64,000 bases of DNA from an uncultured Eggerthellaceae bacterium (GTDB taxonomy: Bacteria; Actinomycetota; Coriobacteriia; Coriobacteriales; Eggerthellaceae), in assembly GCA_910584145.1 (NCBI GenBank), contig CAJTXX010000001.1, positions 71,892-135,891 of the forward strand, written 5' to 3'. The notes below the pieces were generated by a model. It was not told the origin of the DNA and did no database searches. It saw only the letters and a list, made by a program, of their open reading frames with translations. Of this stretch, positions 18,681 to 27,107 are shown piece after piece. The position numbers and the translations under genes were made by a program. How positions within the stretch are numbered: position 1 is the stretch's first letter; each line of letters opens with the position of its first letter.

Positions 18681-18951
18681 GGAGGCCGGTACGTTCCCGA
18701 GCGTGAGGGCGCGCCTCGACGAGATAGCCGACGAGGTGGCCCGCGAGGATATCGGGCTCGATGAAGCGCTCGCGCTCTACGAGGAAGCGGTGAAGCTGGG
18801 GCTCGCCGCGTGCGATCTGAGCGAGGCCGACTTGGAGGCCGCCGTCGGGCAAGGCGAGGGGAGCGCGCAGGAGGTGCCGCCAGAGACGGCGGAGCCGGTG
18901 CGCGAGCCCGTGGCTGATGATGCTCCCTACCCAGGAGACGACCTTGGCTGA
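18673..18951 (+). CDS. xseB: Exodeoxyribonuclease VII small subunit
   Basis: This 92-residue protein has the XseB helical hairpin: VRARLDEIADEVAREDIGLD then EALALYEEAVKLGLAACDL. The acidic C-terminal tail is variable in the family. XseB works only with XseA, which normally lies directly upstream but is absent here. The ATG at 18673 overlaps the nusB stop. Its end overlaps the dxs start. Confidence 0.85.
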   Translation: MPEEAGTFPSVRARLDEIADEVAREDIGLDEALALYEEAVKLGLAACDLSEADLEAAVGQGEGSAQEVPPETAEPVREPVADDAPYPGDDLG

Positions 18952-20836
18952 GGCGCGCATACTCGACTGCATCAAGTCGCCCGCCGACCTGCATCTGCTG
19001 ACCGAGGGCGAGCTCGGCATCCTCGCGTCAGAGATCCGCGAGCAGATCATAGATACCACCTCGCGCACCGGCGGTCATGTGGCCTCCTCGCTCGGCGCGG
19101 TGGAGCTGATACTGGCGTGCCATAGCGTGCTCGACATGCCGCAGGACAAGCTCGTGTTCGATGTGGGGCACCAATCCTACGCGCATAAGCTGGTGACCGG
19201 CCGGCTCGACAGCTTCGATACCTTGCGCTCGTACCATGGCCTGTCGGGCTTCCCGCGCCCTAGCGAGAGCCCCTACGATGCGCATCCGTCCGGCCACGCA
19301 TCCGACTCGCTGTCGGTGGCCTCGGGCTTCGCCAAGGCGAAGCTGATGCGCAACACCGACGAGAAGATCGTGACGATCATCGGCGACGCGGCGCTGGCTG
19401 GCGGCATGGCGTTCGAGGCGCTGAACTACATCGGCACCGAGCAGCTGCCGATGGTGATCGTGCTGAACGACAACGAGATGTCCATCTCGCGCAATGTGGG
19501 CGCCCTGATGAAGCATTTCGGGAACATACGCGCGAACAACGCCTACCGCACCACCCGCGAAGACTTGCAGGAGCGCCTGGAGTCGGGCGGCTGGTTCAGC
19601 AATGCGTTCGCGGAGCTCGGCCGGCGCACGAAAGACTCGATGAAGCATATGTTCCTGCCCGATGCGATGATCTACGAGCAGCTGGGCATCGTGTGCACCC
19701 CGCCCATCGACGGGCATGATATCCATGAGCTGCGCGCCATGCTGAAGCTCGTGCTGGAGATGGACGGCCCGGTGCTGGTGCATGCGGTGACGAAGAAGGG
19801 TGCGGGCTATGAGCCTGCGATGGCCGATCCGGAGCGATTCCATGGTGTGGGCCCCTTCGACAAGGAGACGGGCGAGGACCTGGCGATCGGCACGGCGGGC
19901 ATCAGCTATACCCAAGCGTTCGGGCGCGCGCTGGTGGCAGAAGCGCAGCGCGACGAGCGCATCGTGGCCATAACGGCCGCGATGGAGGGCGGCACGGGCT
20001 TGAAGGCGTTCCATCGCGAGTTCCCCGACCGCTTCATCGACGTGGGCATCGCTGAGGAGCAGGCCGTGGGCATGGCGAGCGGCCTCGCTGCGGCGGGCAT
20101 GAAGCCGGTGGTGGCGCTGTACTCGACCTTCATGCAGCGCGCGGTCGACCAGATGATCGTGGACGTTGCGCTGCCCGACCTCGATGTGGTGTTCGCGCTC
20201 GACCGCGCGGGCATCGTCGGCAGCGACGGCCCGACGCACCACGGCGCCTTCGACCTCGCGTTCGCCCGTATGGTCCCTCATATGCGCGTGCTGGCGCCGT
20301 CGAGCGCGAGCGAGCTGGCGAGCGCGGTGCATACGGCGCTGGCCATCGGCGGCCCGGTGGCCATACGCTACCCGCGCGCGACCGATGTCGATTGCCGCGA
20401 CTATGAGCCCGAGCTGTTGGAGGTGGGCCGCGCGGCGGTGCTGCGCGAGGGCCGCGATGCGGCCATCTTGGCGTTCGGGCGCATGGTGGGCAACGCCCTC
20501 GATGCGGCGGAGCTGCTGGCTGAGCGCGGCATATCGGCGCGGGTGGTCGACATGCGCTGGGTCAAGCCGCTCGATGCCGAGGCCATCGCCGAGGCGGCGC
20601 AGACGCGCTTGGTCGTCACTGTGGAGGAGGGCGCCATCAGCGGAGGCGCTGGCGAAGGGGTGCTCGACGAGCTATCCGCGAAGGGGCTCTACGTGCCCAC
20701 CCTCGTCATGGGCCTTCCCGACGGCTTCGTCATGCAGGGCAAGCCCGAGCTGCTGCTCGAAGAGCTCGGCCTCGACGCCGAGGGCATCGCGCACGCGGTC
20801 AGCTCGAAGCTGGCGCGCTTCCATATAACGGAATAG
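18944..20836 (+). CDS. dxs: 1-deoxy-D-xylulose-5-phosphate synthase
   Basis: DXS condenses pyruvate and glyceraldehyde-3-phosphate using thiamine diphosphate, the entry to MEP isoprenoid synthesis (menaquinone, undecaprenyl phosphate). HVASSLGAVEL, GHQSYAHK, LNDNEMSIS and the transketolase C-terminal regions are present in a 630-residue protein. The usual TPP motif GDG reads GDA here (GDAALAGG), a change also tolerated elsewhere as far as I recall. TTG at 18944 is preferred because CCAGGAG lies 6 bases upstream; ATGs at 18917/18920 would add nine or eight residues. ispA, usually adjacent in Firmicutes, is not present. Confidence 0.95.
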   Translation: MAEARILDCIKSPADLHLLTEGELGILASEIREQIIDTTSRTGGHVASSLGAVELILACHSVLDMPQDKLVFDVGHQSYAHKLVTGRLDSFDTLRSYHGLSGFPRPSESPYDAHPSGHASDSLSVASGFAKAKLMRNTDEKIVTIIGDAALAGGMAFEALNYIGTEQLPMVIVLNDNEMSISRNVGALMKHFGNIRANNAYRTTREDLQERLESGGWFSNAFAELGRRTKDSMKHMFLPDAMIYEQLGIVCTPPIDGHDIHELRAMLKLVLEMDGPVLVHAVTKKGAGYEPAMADPERFHGVGPFDKETGEDLAIGTAGISYTQAFGRALVAEAQRDERIVAITAAMEGGTGLKAFHREFPDRFIDVGIAEEQAVGMASGLAAAGMKPVVALYSTFMQRAVDQMIVDVALPDLDVVFALDRAGIVGSDGPTHHGAFDLAFARMVPHMRVLAPSSASELASAVHTALAIGGPVAIRYPRATDVDCRDYEPELLEVGRAAVLREGRDAAILAFGRMVGNALDAAELLAERGISARVVDMRWVKPLDAEAIAEAAQTRLVVTVEEGAISGGAGEGVLDELSAKGLYVPTLVMGLPDGFVMQGKPELLLEELGLDAEGIAHAVSSKLARFHITE

Positions 20837-20850
20837 CGCCGGCTCTCCGG

Positions 20851-21189
20851 TCAGAGCGCTTCGCTGCCTCGTTCGCCAGTCCGGATGCGGATCGCCTCGT
20901 CGATGGGGCTGATGAATATCTTGCCGTCGCCTACCTCGCCGGTACGCGCTGCTCCCTGGATGGCGCAGACGATACCTTCCGCTTCCTCGTCTTCTGCGAC
21001 GATCTCGAACTTCACTTTAGGCACCATGTTCAACAGCACTTCGGTGCCGCGGAAATACTCCTTCCAGCCATGCTGGTTGCCGCATCCGTTCACTTGGCTC
21101 ACAGTCATGCCCTTGATGCCCTGCTCGAATAACGCCTCTTTCAACGCTTCGAGCTTTTCGGGCCGTACGATCGCTGTTATGCGCTTCAT
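20851..21189 (-). CDS. glnK: PII-family nitrogen regulator
   Basis: This 112-residue PII protein binds ATP, ADP and 2-oxoglutarate and controls the ammonium channel. The T-loop reads GNQHGWKEYFRGTEV: Gln39 and Arg47 equivalents are kept, but the Tyr51 uridylylation position is Val and Tyr46 is Phe, so control should be by ligand binding rather than by uridylylation. The B-loop TGEVGDGKIFISPI is intact. It lies 14 bases after amt, the standard amtB-glnK order. Confidence 0.93.
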   Translation of the reverse strand: MKRITAIVRPEKLEALKEALFEQGIKGMTVSQVNGCGNQHGWKEYFRGTEVLLNMVPKVKFEIVAEDEEAEGIVCAIQGAARTGEVGDGKIFISPIDEAIRIRTGERGSEAL

Positions 21190-21203
21190 ATCCGCATCCC
21201 TCC

Positions 21204-22466
21204 TCAGTCGAGCCCGATATAAGCTGGATAGGCCGATTCCCCATGCTCGGCCACGTCGAGCCCTTGAGCCTCTGCTGCGTCGCTGACGCGCAGCTGACCG
21301 CCGAAGCATGCCCGCACCGCGAGGCCTAAGACGATATCGCACAAGCCGACGAAGGCGACGGTCACCGCGATACCGAGCAGCTGGCTGCCCAGAAGCGACC
21401 AGTCGCCCGTGTAGAGCAAGCCGCCTTGATCTGTCCATGATAGCTCTGGCACGCAGAAGAGCCCGGTCATGATACCGCCTGCGATGCCCCCTACGCAGTG
21501 GCAGCCGAACGCATCGAGCGCATCATCGTAGCCGATCTTCGGTTTGAGCCACGAGATGGCGGCGTAGCATACCGGCGATGCGGCGAGGCCCATGACGATC
21601 GCAGCCCATGGCTCGACGAAGCCGGCTGCTGGCGTGATAGCCACCAATCCGGCGACGAGGCCTGTGCATGCGCCTGCCAGCGTCGGCTTGCCGACCCGGA
21701 TGCGTTCCGTCAGCATCCAGGACGCCACGCCAGCACCGCTGGCGCATGCGGTATTCACCAATGCGAGAGCAGCCACATCGTCGGCGCCGAAGGCGCTGCC
21801 GGCATTGAATCCGAACCAGCCGAACCAGAGCAGCGCCACGCCGAGCGCGATGAAGGGCACATTGTGGGGCCGATAGCTCATAGCGCCGAAGCCGCGTCGC
21901 CGGCCGACCATGATGCAGAGGATGAGCGCTGTCAGCCCCGAAGATATATGGACGACGTCCCCGCCGGCGAAATCGAGCGCGCCGATCATGCCGCCGATGA
22001 GCGAAGCATCGCCACCCCATACCATATGCGCGAGCGGTGGATATACGAGCGCGGTCCAGCAAGCGAGGAATGCGACCAAGGCCCCGAACCTCATGCGCCC
22101 AGCGACGCCGCCGGTGATGATGGCAGTGGTTATCATGCAGAAGGCCATCTGGAATACGATATCGGTCAGCGCCGGATAAGCTTCTCCTGCCTGCGCGCCG
22201 CTGCTCGCATCGACGGCGCTTCCCAAGAGCAGCAGCTGGTCGAAGCCTCCGATGAAGGGATTCTCGCCGTCGCCGCCGTAGGCGAACGACCACCCGCAGA
22301 TGCTCCATGTGAGCGCTACGACGCCGATGGAGGCGAACACCATCATCATGGTATTGCCTACGTTCTTGCGGCGCGAGAGGCCGCCATAGAAGAACGCGAG
22401 GCCCGGCGTCATCAGCAGCACCAGCATCGCGCATATGAGCATGAAGGCCGCATTCCCGCTATCCAT
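21204..22466 (-). CDS. amt: Ammonium transporter
   Basis: This 420-residue Amt/Mep/Rh channel has about 11 membrane helices. The paired pore histidines are visible in VHISSGL and FGCHCVGG. The ATG at 22466 is chosen since AAGGAG lies 6 bases upstream; an in-frame ATG at 22472 is directly adjacent to it and is less likely, and a longer open frame has no ribosome site. With glnK it forms an ammonium uptake unit expected to be active under nitrogen limitation. The upstream region is shared with the divergent TSCPD gene. Confidence 0.96.
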   Translation of the reverse strand: MDSGNAAFMLICAMLVLLMTPGLAFFYGGLSRRKNVGNTMMMVFASIGVVALTWSICGWSFAYGGDGENPFIGGFDQLLLLGSAVDASSGAQAGEAYPALTDIVFQMAFCMITTAIITGGVAGRMRFGALVAFLACWTALVYPPLAHMVWGGDASLIGGMIGALDFAGGDVVHISSGLTALILCIMVGRRRGFGAMSYRPHNVPFIALGVALLWFGWFGFNAGSAFGADDVAALALVNTACASGAGVASWMLTERIRVGKPTLAGACTGLVAGLVAITPAAGFVEPWAAIVMGLAASPVCYAAISWLKPKIGYDDALDAFGCHCVGGIAGGIMTGLFCVPELSWTDQGGLLYTGDWSLLGSQLLGIAVTVAFVGLCDIVLGLAVRACFGGQLRVSDAAEAQGLDVAEHGESAYPAYIGLD

Positions 22467-22623
22467 TCCCATCTCCTTCGCTCGATCCGATCGATCCACG
22501 GTGAAGATAGTGCCACTCTTCTCAGAGCTCAGCTGGCGCATCGTCGAGAATTAACAGGATGGTACGCTGTCCTTAACATGTCGGAACGCTGACCGATACA
22601 TGGCGGAAACATGGCCGGTTGGC

Positions 22624-22629
22624 TAGAAT
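22624..22629 (+). promoter_or_regulatory. -10 box TAGAAT for the TSCPD/exporter unit
   Basis: TAGAAT lies 35 bases before the ATG at 22664. TGGCGG at 22601-22606 gives a weak -35 at 17 bp spacing. AGAGGAGG precedes the start codon. Confidence 0.45.
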
Positions 22630-22663
22630 GTGGTAGCTTGGTACAGACGACAGAGGAGGCGCT

Positions 22664-22912
22664 ATGTCTGCCCATACGTACAAGACGCGCGGCGTGTGCG
22701 CGCGTCAGATAGATTTCGAGCTCGAGGACGGCGCTCTGCGCGAGGTCCGCTTCACAGGGGGCTGCGATGGCAACCTGCGCGCCATATCGAAGCTCATAGA
22801 CGGCATGCCCGCCGATGAGGTGGTGGAGCTCCTCGAGGGCAACACCTGCAACACCAAGCCGACGAGCTGCGCCGATCAGCTGGTGCAAGCTATCAAGCAG
22901 GCCAGGGGCTAG
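22664..22912 (+). CDS. TIGR03905-type TSCPD domain protein
   Basis: This 82-residue protein has VRFTGGCDGNLRAISKL and the signature TSCADQL near the C-terminus, matching the small TSCPD family related to a domain of ribonucleotide reductases. Cysteines in GGC, NTC and TSC suggest metal binding or redox function. Its role is unknown; family members are common in anaerobes. It lies 4 bases before the exporter gene, so the two are co-transcribed. Confidence 0.85.
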   Translation: MSAHTYKTRGVCARQIDFELEDGALREVRFTGGCDGNLRAISKLIDGMPADEVVELLEGNTCNTKPTSCADQLVQAIKQARG

Positions 22913-22916
22913 GCGC

Positions 22917-24218
22917 ATGCTGCCGGGCCACACCGCATCCATCCAACCCATACCGAGCTTCGCCGACGCCGACGCGCTGGCGGGCAAGCTCTTGCCGTGC
23001 TTGCTGGACATGGGGGAGGCCATGATCTTGGCTGGTGCCGATGTGAACCTGGTGGAGAAGCTGCTACGGCGCGTGGGCCATGCGTATGGCGCCGTGAAGA
23101 TGAACGTGCTGGTGATAACCGCCTCTATCATCGTCACCATGACGCTGCCGGGCGGGCGCGAGCACACGCAGACGCGCCGCATCGAGAATGCCGGCGAGAC
23201 CGACTTCGGCAAGCTCGAGAAGCTGACGAATCTATGCATCGACGCATACCGCGATCCCATCCCCATCGACGAGCTGAAGCTGCGCTTCGAGGATATCCGC
23301 CGTGTGCCGTTCCCGAAGAGCGCGCTGTTCGCGGGCGGGGTGGCGGCTGCGGCCAGCTTCGCCGTGTTCTTCGGCGGGTCGCTCGTGGATGGCGCGGTGG
23401 CGGCGGTGTTCGCCGTGGTGATGTGCCTGCTGATCGTGTACCTGAAACCGCTCACGCCGAACACCATCGCGTTCAACTTTATGGCGTGCGCCATCACCGG
23501 CCTGATGATCGGGGCGGCGTCGCTCGTCGTGCCCGGCATGTCGGTCGACATGGTCATCATCGGCGTCATCATGCTCCTCATCCCCGGCGTGGCCATGACG
23601 AACGCCACGCGCGACATGATATCGGGCGACACGATAGCGGGCGTCATGCGCTTCATCGAGAGCTTGATCTGGGCGTCGGCCATAGCGCTGGGCTTCATGG
23701 CTTCGCTGTGGATCATGGGCATCCAAACCGGCGAGTTCACCTCGAACGCAGGCCCGGTCGTCTCGCTCGTGGCGTGCATCCCGGCATCGCTGGCGTTCGC
23801 GCTGTTCTTCGACGTGCGCAGGAGCCTGCTCGCCATCGCCACGGTGGGCGGCGTGGTCACATGGGCCATCTATCTGCTGTACAGCGAATACGTCAGCGCC
23901 GACGCGTTCACGCCCACGTTCGTGGCATCGTGCTTCGCGGCGGTGTTCTCCGAGGTGCTGGCGCGGCGCTTCCACACGCCGACCTCGACGTTCTTCATCA
24001 CCTCGGTGATACCGCTGGTGCCCGGTCGCGCGCTGTATTTCACCATGAAATGCGCGCTGATGGGCTCGTGGGAGCAATGCGGCGGGTTCGGCCTGCTCAC
24101 GTTGCAGTTCGTGCTGGGCATCGCGCTCGGCGTGAGCGCCGTGTGGGCCATCTCGCGCACGTGGTCGAATCTCAGGCGAGAGCGCGCCGAGCGGCGCGCG
24201 CGGGAAGGGGCGAGCTGA
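22917..24218 (+). CDS. Threonine/serine exporter family protein (ThrE, fused form)
   Basis: This 433-residue protein joins the two halves of the ThrE/ThrP family: an N-terminal DUF1212-like part (MGEAMILAGADVNLVEKLL) followed by helices, then a DUF3815-like C-terminal part. About ten membrane segments are seen from residue ~135. Family members export threonine or serine, or related small molecules. In Firmicutes the halves are often separate genes; here they form one chain as in Corynebacterium ThrE. It is adjacent to ribBA by 1 base. Confidence 0.85.
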   Translation: MLPGHTASIQPIPSFADADALAGKLLPCLLDMGEAMILAGADVNLVEKLLRRVGHAYGAVKMNVLVITASIIVTMTLPGGREHTQTRRIENAGETDFGKLEKLTNLCIDAYRDPIPIDELKLRFEDIRRVPFPKSALFAGGVAAAASFAVFFGGSLVDGAVAAVFAVVMCLLIVYLKPLTPNTIAFNFMACAITGLMIGAASLVVPGMSVDMVIIGVIMLLIPGVAMTNATRDMISGDTIAGVMRFIESLIWASAIALGFMASLWIMGIQTGEFTSNAGPVVSLVACIPASLAFALFFDVRRSLLAIATVGGVVTWAIYLLYSEYVSADAFTPTFVASCFAAVFSEVLARRFHTPTSTFFITSVIPLVPGRALYFTMKCALMGSWEQCGGFGLLTLQFVLGIALGVSAVWAISRTWSNLRRERAERRAREGAS

Positions 24219-24219
24219 T

Positions 24220-25419
24220 ATGGCGAAGGTCGTATGCGATACCGTGGAGGAGGCGCTCGCTGACATCCGCGCGGGCAAGATCGTGCTATGCATCGACGAC
24301 CCCGAGCGCGAGAATGAAGGCGATATGATATGCGCCGCCGAGCATGCCACCACCGCCAACGTGAACACGATGGCGAGCCTGGCGAAGGGCTTGATCTGCA
24401 TGCCCGTGTCGAAGGCGATAGCTGCGCGGCTGCATCTGCCCCAGATGGTGCGCGACAACACCGACAACCACGAGACGGCCTTCACCGTATCGGTCGATCA
24501 TAGAGATACCACGACGGGCATCTCGGCGGCAGAGCGCGGCCTCACGGCGCGCAAGCTGGCCGAGCCGGATGCGCAGCCGTCCGATTTCAGGCGCCCGGGG
24601 CACATGTTCCCGCTGGTGGCGCGCTCGGGCGGCGTGCTCGAGCGCCCGGGGCACACCGAGGCGACGGTGGACCTGATGCGGCTCGCTGGCCTTGCCGAGG
24701 CGGGGCTCTGCTGCGAGGTGATGCGCGACGACGGCCAGATGATGCGCGCGAGCGAGCTGCGCGAGCTGGCCGATGAGCAGGGGATGAAGCTCATCGGCAT
24801 CAAGCAGCTGCAAGAATACCGCAAGCGCCACGACAAGCTGGTGGAGTGCGTGGCCCGCACCAAGCTCCCCACCGAGCACGGCGATTTCCAGGCGCTCGCT
24901 TACGTGAACCTGCTGAACGGCGAGCACCATGTGGCGCTCGTGAAGGGCGATATCGGCGACGGGCGCGATGTGCTGGTGCGCGTCCATTCCGAATGCCTGA
25001 CGGGGGATGCGTTCGGGTCGCTGCGCTGCGACTGCGGCGAGCAGCTCGCTCGCGCGATGGATGCGGTGCAGGCCGAAGGGCGCGGCGTGGTGCTCTACAT
25101 GCGCCAAGAGGGTCGCGGCATCGGGCTGGTGAACAAGCTGCGCGCCTACGAGCTGCAAGATGACGGCCTCGACACGCTCGATGCGAATCTGGCGCTCGGG
25201 TTCCAGGGCGACGAGCGCGAATACTACATAGGTGCTCAGATACTGCGCGATGTGGGCGTGCGCACCATGCGGCTTCTGACGAACAACCCCGACAAGGTCT
25301 ACCAGCTGAACGACTTCGGCATCGAGATAGCCGAGCGCGTGCCCATCGCTGCCGCGCCCAACGAGTTCGATCGGCGTTATCTGGAGACGAAGAAGACGCG
25401 GATGGGGCATATCCTCTAG
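24220..25419 (+). CDS. ribBA: Bifunctional DHBP synthase / GTP cyclohydrolase II
   Basis: This 399-residue protein carries both entry reactions of riboflavin synthesis. The N-terminal half makes 3,4-dihydroxy-2-butanone 4-phosphate (DDPERENEGDMICAAEH; ERPGHTEATVDL). The C-terminal half is GTP cyclohydrolase II with the zinc site in ECLTGDAFGSLRCDCGEQL and GRGIGLVNKLRAYELQD. No ribD, ribE or ribH lies nearby and no FMN riboswitch was seen, so it is not in a classical rib operon. It is followed by the structured repeats. Confidence 0.97.
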   Translation: MAKVVCDTVEEALADIRAGKIVLCIDDPERENEGDMICAAEHATTANVNTMASLAKGLICMPVSKAIAARLHLPQMVRDNTDNHETAFTVSVDHRDTTTGISAAERGLTARKLAEPDAQPSDFRRPGHMFPLVARSGGVLERPGHTEATVDLMRLAGLAEAGLCCEVMRDDGQMMRASELRELADEQGMKLIGIKQLQEYRKRHDKLVECVARTKLPTEHGDFQALAYVNLLNGEHHVALVKGDIGDGRDVLVRVHSECLTGDAFGSLRCDCGEQLARAMDAVQAEGRGVVLYMRQEGRGIGLVNKLRAYELQDDGLDTLDANLALGFQGDEREYYIGAQILRDVGVRTMRLLTNNPDKVYQLNDFGIEIAERVPIAAAPNEFDRRYLETKKTRMGHIL

Positions 25420-25443
25420 GGATTCGGTGCGCGTGGTCGGTGG

Positions 25444-25531
25444 GGTGAGATGGCGGGGTGCGCCCAGTCGCTCGGACAGTCCTCGCTTTCGCTGCGGAAC
25501 TCGCTTGGTGGACACCCCCCGCCATCTCACC
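25444..25531 (+). repeat. Structured repeat unit 1 (plus orientation)
   Basis: Arms 25444-25460 (GGTGAGATGGCGGGGTG) and 25513-25531 are complementary apart from two extra C. Between them is a 49-base core at 25463-25511, starting CCCAGTCGCTCGG and ending ACTCGCTTGGTGG. The unit follows ribBA by 24 bases and lies in the same orientation relative to ribBA as unit 2 does to ahcY. Confidence 0.85.
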
Positions 25532-25573
25532 GAAGTCGTCGCTCTTCGCCTTCTGCGCCGACGTTGCTCTCAT

Positions 25574-25655
25574 GGCGGTCTGGGGTAGGCCCACCAAGCG
25601 AGTTCCGCAGCGAAAGCGAGGACTGTCCGAGCGACTGGGTCTGCCCTAGACCGCC
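25574..25655 (-). repeat. Structured repeat unit 2 (inverted copy)
   Basis: The core at 25591-25639 is an exact 49-base reverse complement of the core of unit 1. The flanks differ from those of unit 1 but again pair with each other: GGCGGTCTGGGGTAGGC (25574-25590) with 25640-25655, including several G-U pairs. It follows ahcY on the minus strand. Confidence 0.85.
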
Positions 25656-25668
25656 CGTTGGGGCGGTC
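25649..25668. terminator. Hairpin overlapping unit 2, downstream of ahcY
   Basis: GACCGCCC and GGGCGGTC form a perfect 8-bp stem with a four-base loop. It shares the ACCGCC arm with repeat unit 2, so the two stems exclude each other. No T-run is present on the minus strand after it. Confidence 0.5.
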
Positions 25669-25684
25669 GCATCCGGGCAGTGCT

Positions 25685-26947
25685 TTAGACGGTGCCGACC
25701 TGCCAGGTGTTCATGTAGGCGATCTGCTCGTCGGTCAGCTCGTCTATCTGCACGCCGAGCGTCTCCAGCTTCAGCTCGGCCACTCGCGCGTCGATGGCCT
25801 CGGGCACGTCGTAGACCTGCGGGCTCATCTCGGCGGCGTGGCTCATCAGGTATTCTGCGCACAGCGCCTGGTTCGCGAAGCTCATGTCCATGACGCCTGC
25901 CGGATGGCCCTCAGCGCCCGAGAGGTTCACTAAGCGCCCTTCGGCGAGCAGCACCACGGTGCGGCCGTCTGAGAGCGTGTACTCGTCCACCAGCGGTTTC
26001 AGCTCGGCCTTGTCGGTCGCGTGCTCTTCCAGCCAGGGGATGTCTATCTCGGAGTTGAAGTGGCCCGAGTTGCAGATGATGGCGCCGTCCTTCATGTTCT
26101 CGAAGCAGGTGGCGTCGATGACGTTCAGGTTGCCGGTCACGGTCACCCAGACATCGGCGAGCGCAGCCGCCTCGGCGCGCGGCATCACCTCGAAGCCGTC
26201 CATGTGCGCTTCCAGCGCGGCTGTCGGGTCGACCTCGCAGACCACCACGCGGCAGCCCATGCCCTTCGCGCGCATGGCCAGGCCCTTGCCGCACCAGCCG
26301 TAGCCGCTCACCACCATCGTGCGGCCGGCCAGCAGGCGGTTGGTCAGGCGGATGATGCCGTCCAGCGTCGATTGGCCGGTGCCGTAGCGGTTGTCGAAGA
26401 AATGCTTCGTCTTGGCGTCGTTCACGGCTATCACGGGGTAGGCGAGCTGACCGTCGGCGGCCATGGCGGCTAGGCGCACGACACCGGTCGTGGTCTCCTC
26501 AGTGCCACCGACGATGGTGTCGAGCGCTTCGCGGCGCAGCTCGTGGATGCGCCCGACGACATCGCCGCCGTCATCCATCGTGATCTGCGGTTCGAAGCCG
26601 ATCACCGCATCGACGTGGCGGTAGTACGTCTCGTTGTCCTCGCCGCAGATGGCGTACACCTCCACGCCGTAGTCGCGCACGAGCGACGCGGCGGTGTCGT
26701 CTTGCGTAGACAGCGGGTTCGAGGCGCACAGGCGCACCTGTGCGCCGCCCGCTACCAGCGTGCGCATGAGATTCGCGGTCTCGGTGGTCACGTGCAGGCA
26801 CGCGCCGATGCGCACGCCCGCGAGCGGCTTCTCGCGCTCGAAGCGCTCCCGTATCAGGGCCAGCACCGGCATGTCGCGGTCGGCCCATTCGATGCGCGCC
26901 CGACCAGCGTCGGCGAGCGCGATGTCCTTGATGTCGCAGTTCTGCAT
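25685..26947 (-). CDS. ahcY: Adenosylhomocysteinase
   Basis: This 420-residue enzyme splits S-adenosylhomocysteine into adenosine and homocysteine, keeping methyl and radical SAM reactions free of product inhibition. The NAD-binding GYGWCGKGLAMRAKG, the substrate region NDAKTKHFFDNRYGTGQST and the SGHFNSEID segment are intact. The C-terminus ends in YMNTWQVGT and lacks the KPxxYRY tail of the eukaryotic/proteobacterial type, fitting the shorter archaeal/Thermotoga type. The ATG at 26947 gives MQNCDIKD with a GGGA site upstream. Confidence 0.96.
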   Translation of the reverse strand: MQNCDIKDIALADAGRARIEWADRDMPVLALIRERFEREKPLAGVRIGACLHVTTETANLMRTLVAGGAQVRLCASNPLSTQDDTAASLVRDYGVEVYAICGEDNETYYRHVDAVIGFEPQITMDDGGDVVGRIHELRREALDTIVGGTEETTTGVVRLAAMAADGQLAYPVIAVNDAKTKHFFDNRYGTGQSTLDGIIRLTNRLLAGRTMVVSGYGWCGKGLAMRAKGMGCRVVVCEVDPTAALEAHMDGFEVMPRAEAAALADVWVTVTGNLNVIDATCFENMKDGAIICNSGHFNSEIDIPWLEEHATDKAELKPLVDEYTLSDGRTVVLLAEGRLVNLSGAEGHPAGVMDMSFANQALCAEYLMSHAAEMSPQVYDVPEAIDARVAELKLETLGVQIDELTDEQIAYMNTWQVGTV

Positions 26948-27050
26948 AGCGATCCCTTCAGGCATCCGTCGGTTTTTACTGAGCATCCGTCAAGCATACC
27001 GCAAACTTACAATTTCGACATATTTCCTATCTTTAGCGGGGGCATCAGAC

Positions 27051-27056
27051 TATAAT
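27051..27056 (+). promoter_or_regulatory. -10 box for the GT2 gene
   Basis: TATAAT lies 52 bases upstream of the GTG start at 27108. No good -35 is seen at 17 bp (TATCTT). AAGGAG precedes the start codon. Confidence 0.5.
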
Positions 27057-27107
27057 CATCCCGCTTGCTCAAAGCTGACGGAACTGCCCTGCGGATTAAG
27101 GAGAAAC

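Noticed and set aside
24220..25419. FMN-riboswitch-controlled rib operon
   Set aside because: No room for an FMN element upstream (1 base from the exporter gene) and no other rib genes nearby.
25441..25664. Short open frames crossing the repeat units (reading RKRGLSERLG in both copies)
   Set aside because: The frames merely translate the shared 49-base core, have no ribosome sites and lie in an intergenic region.
26694..27107. N-terminal extension of the GT2 protein by 138 residues
   Set aside because: It overlaps ahcY in antisense and crosses the TATAAT promoter; the GTG at 27108 has a good ribosome site.
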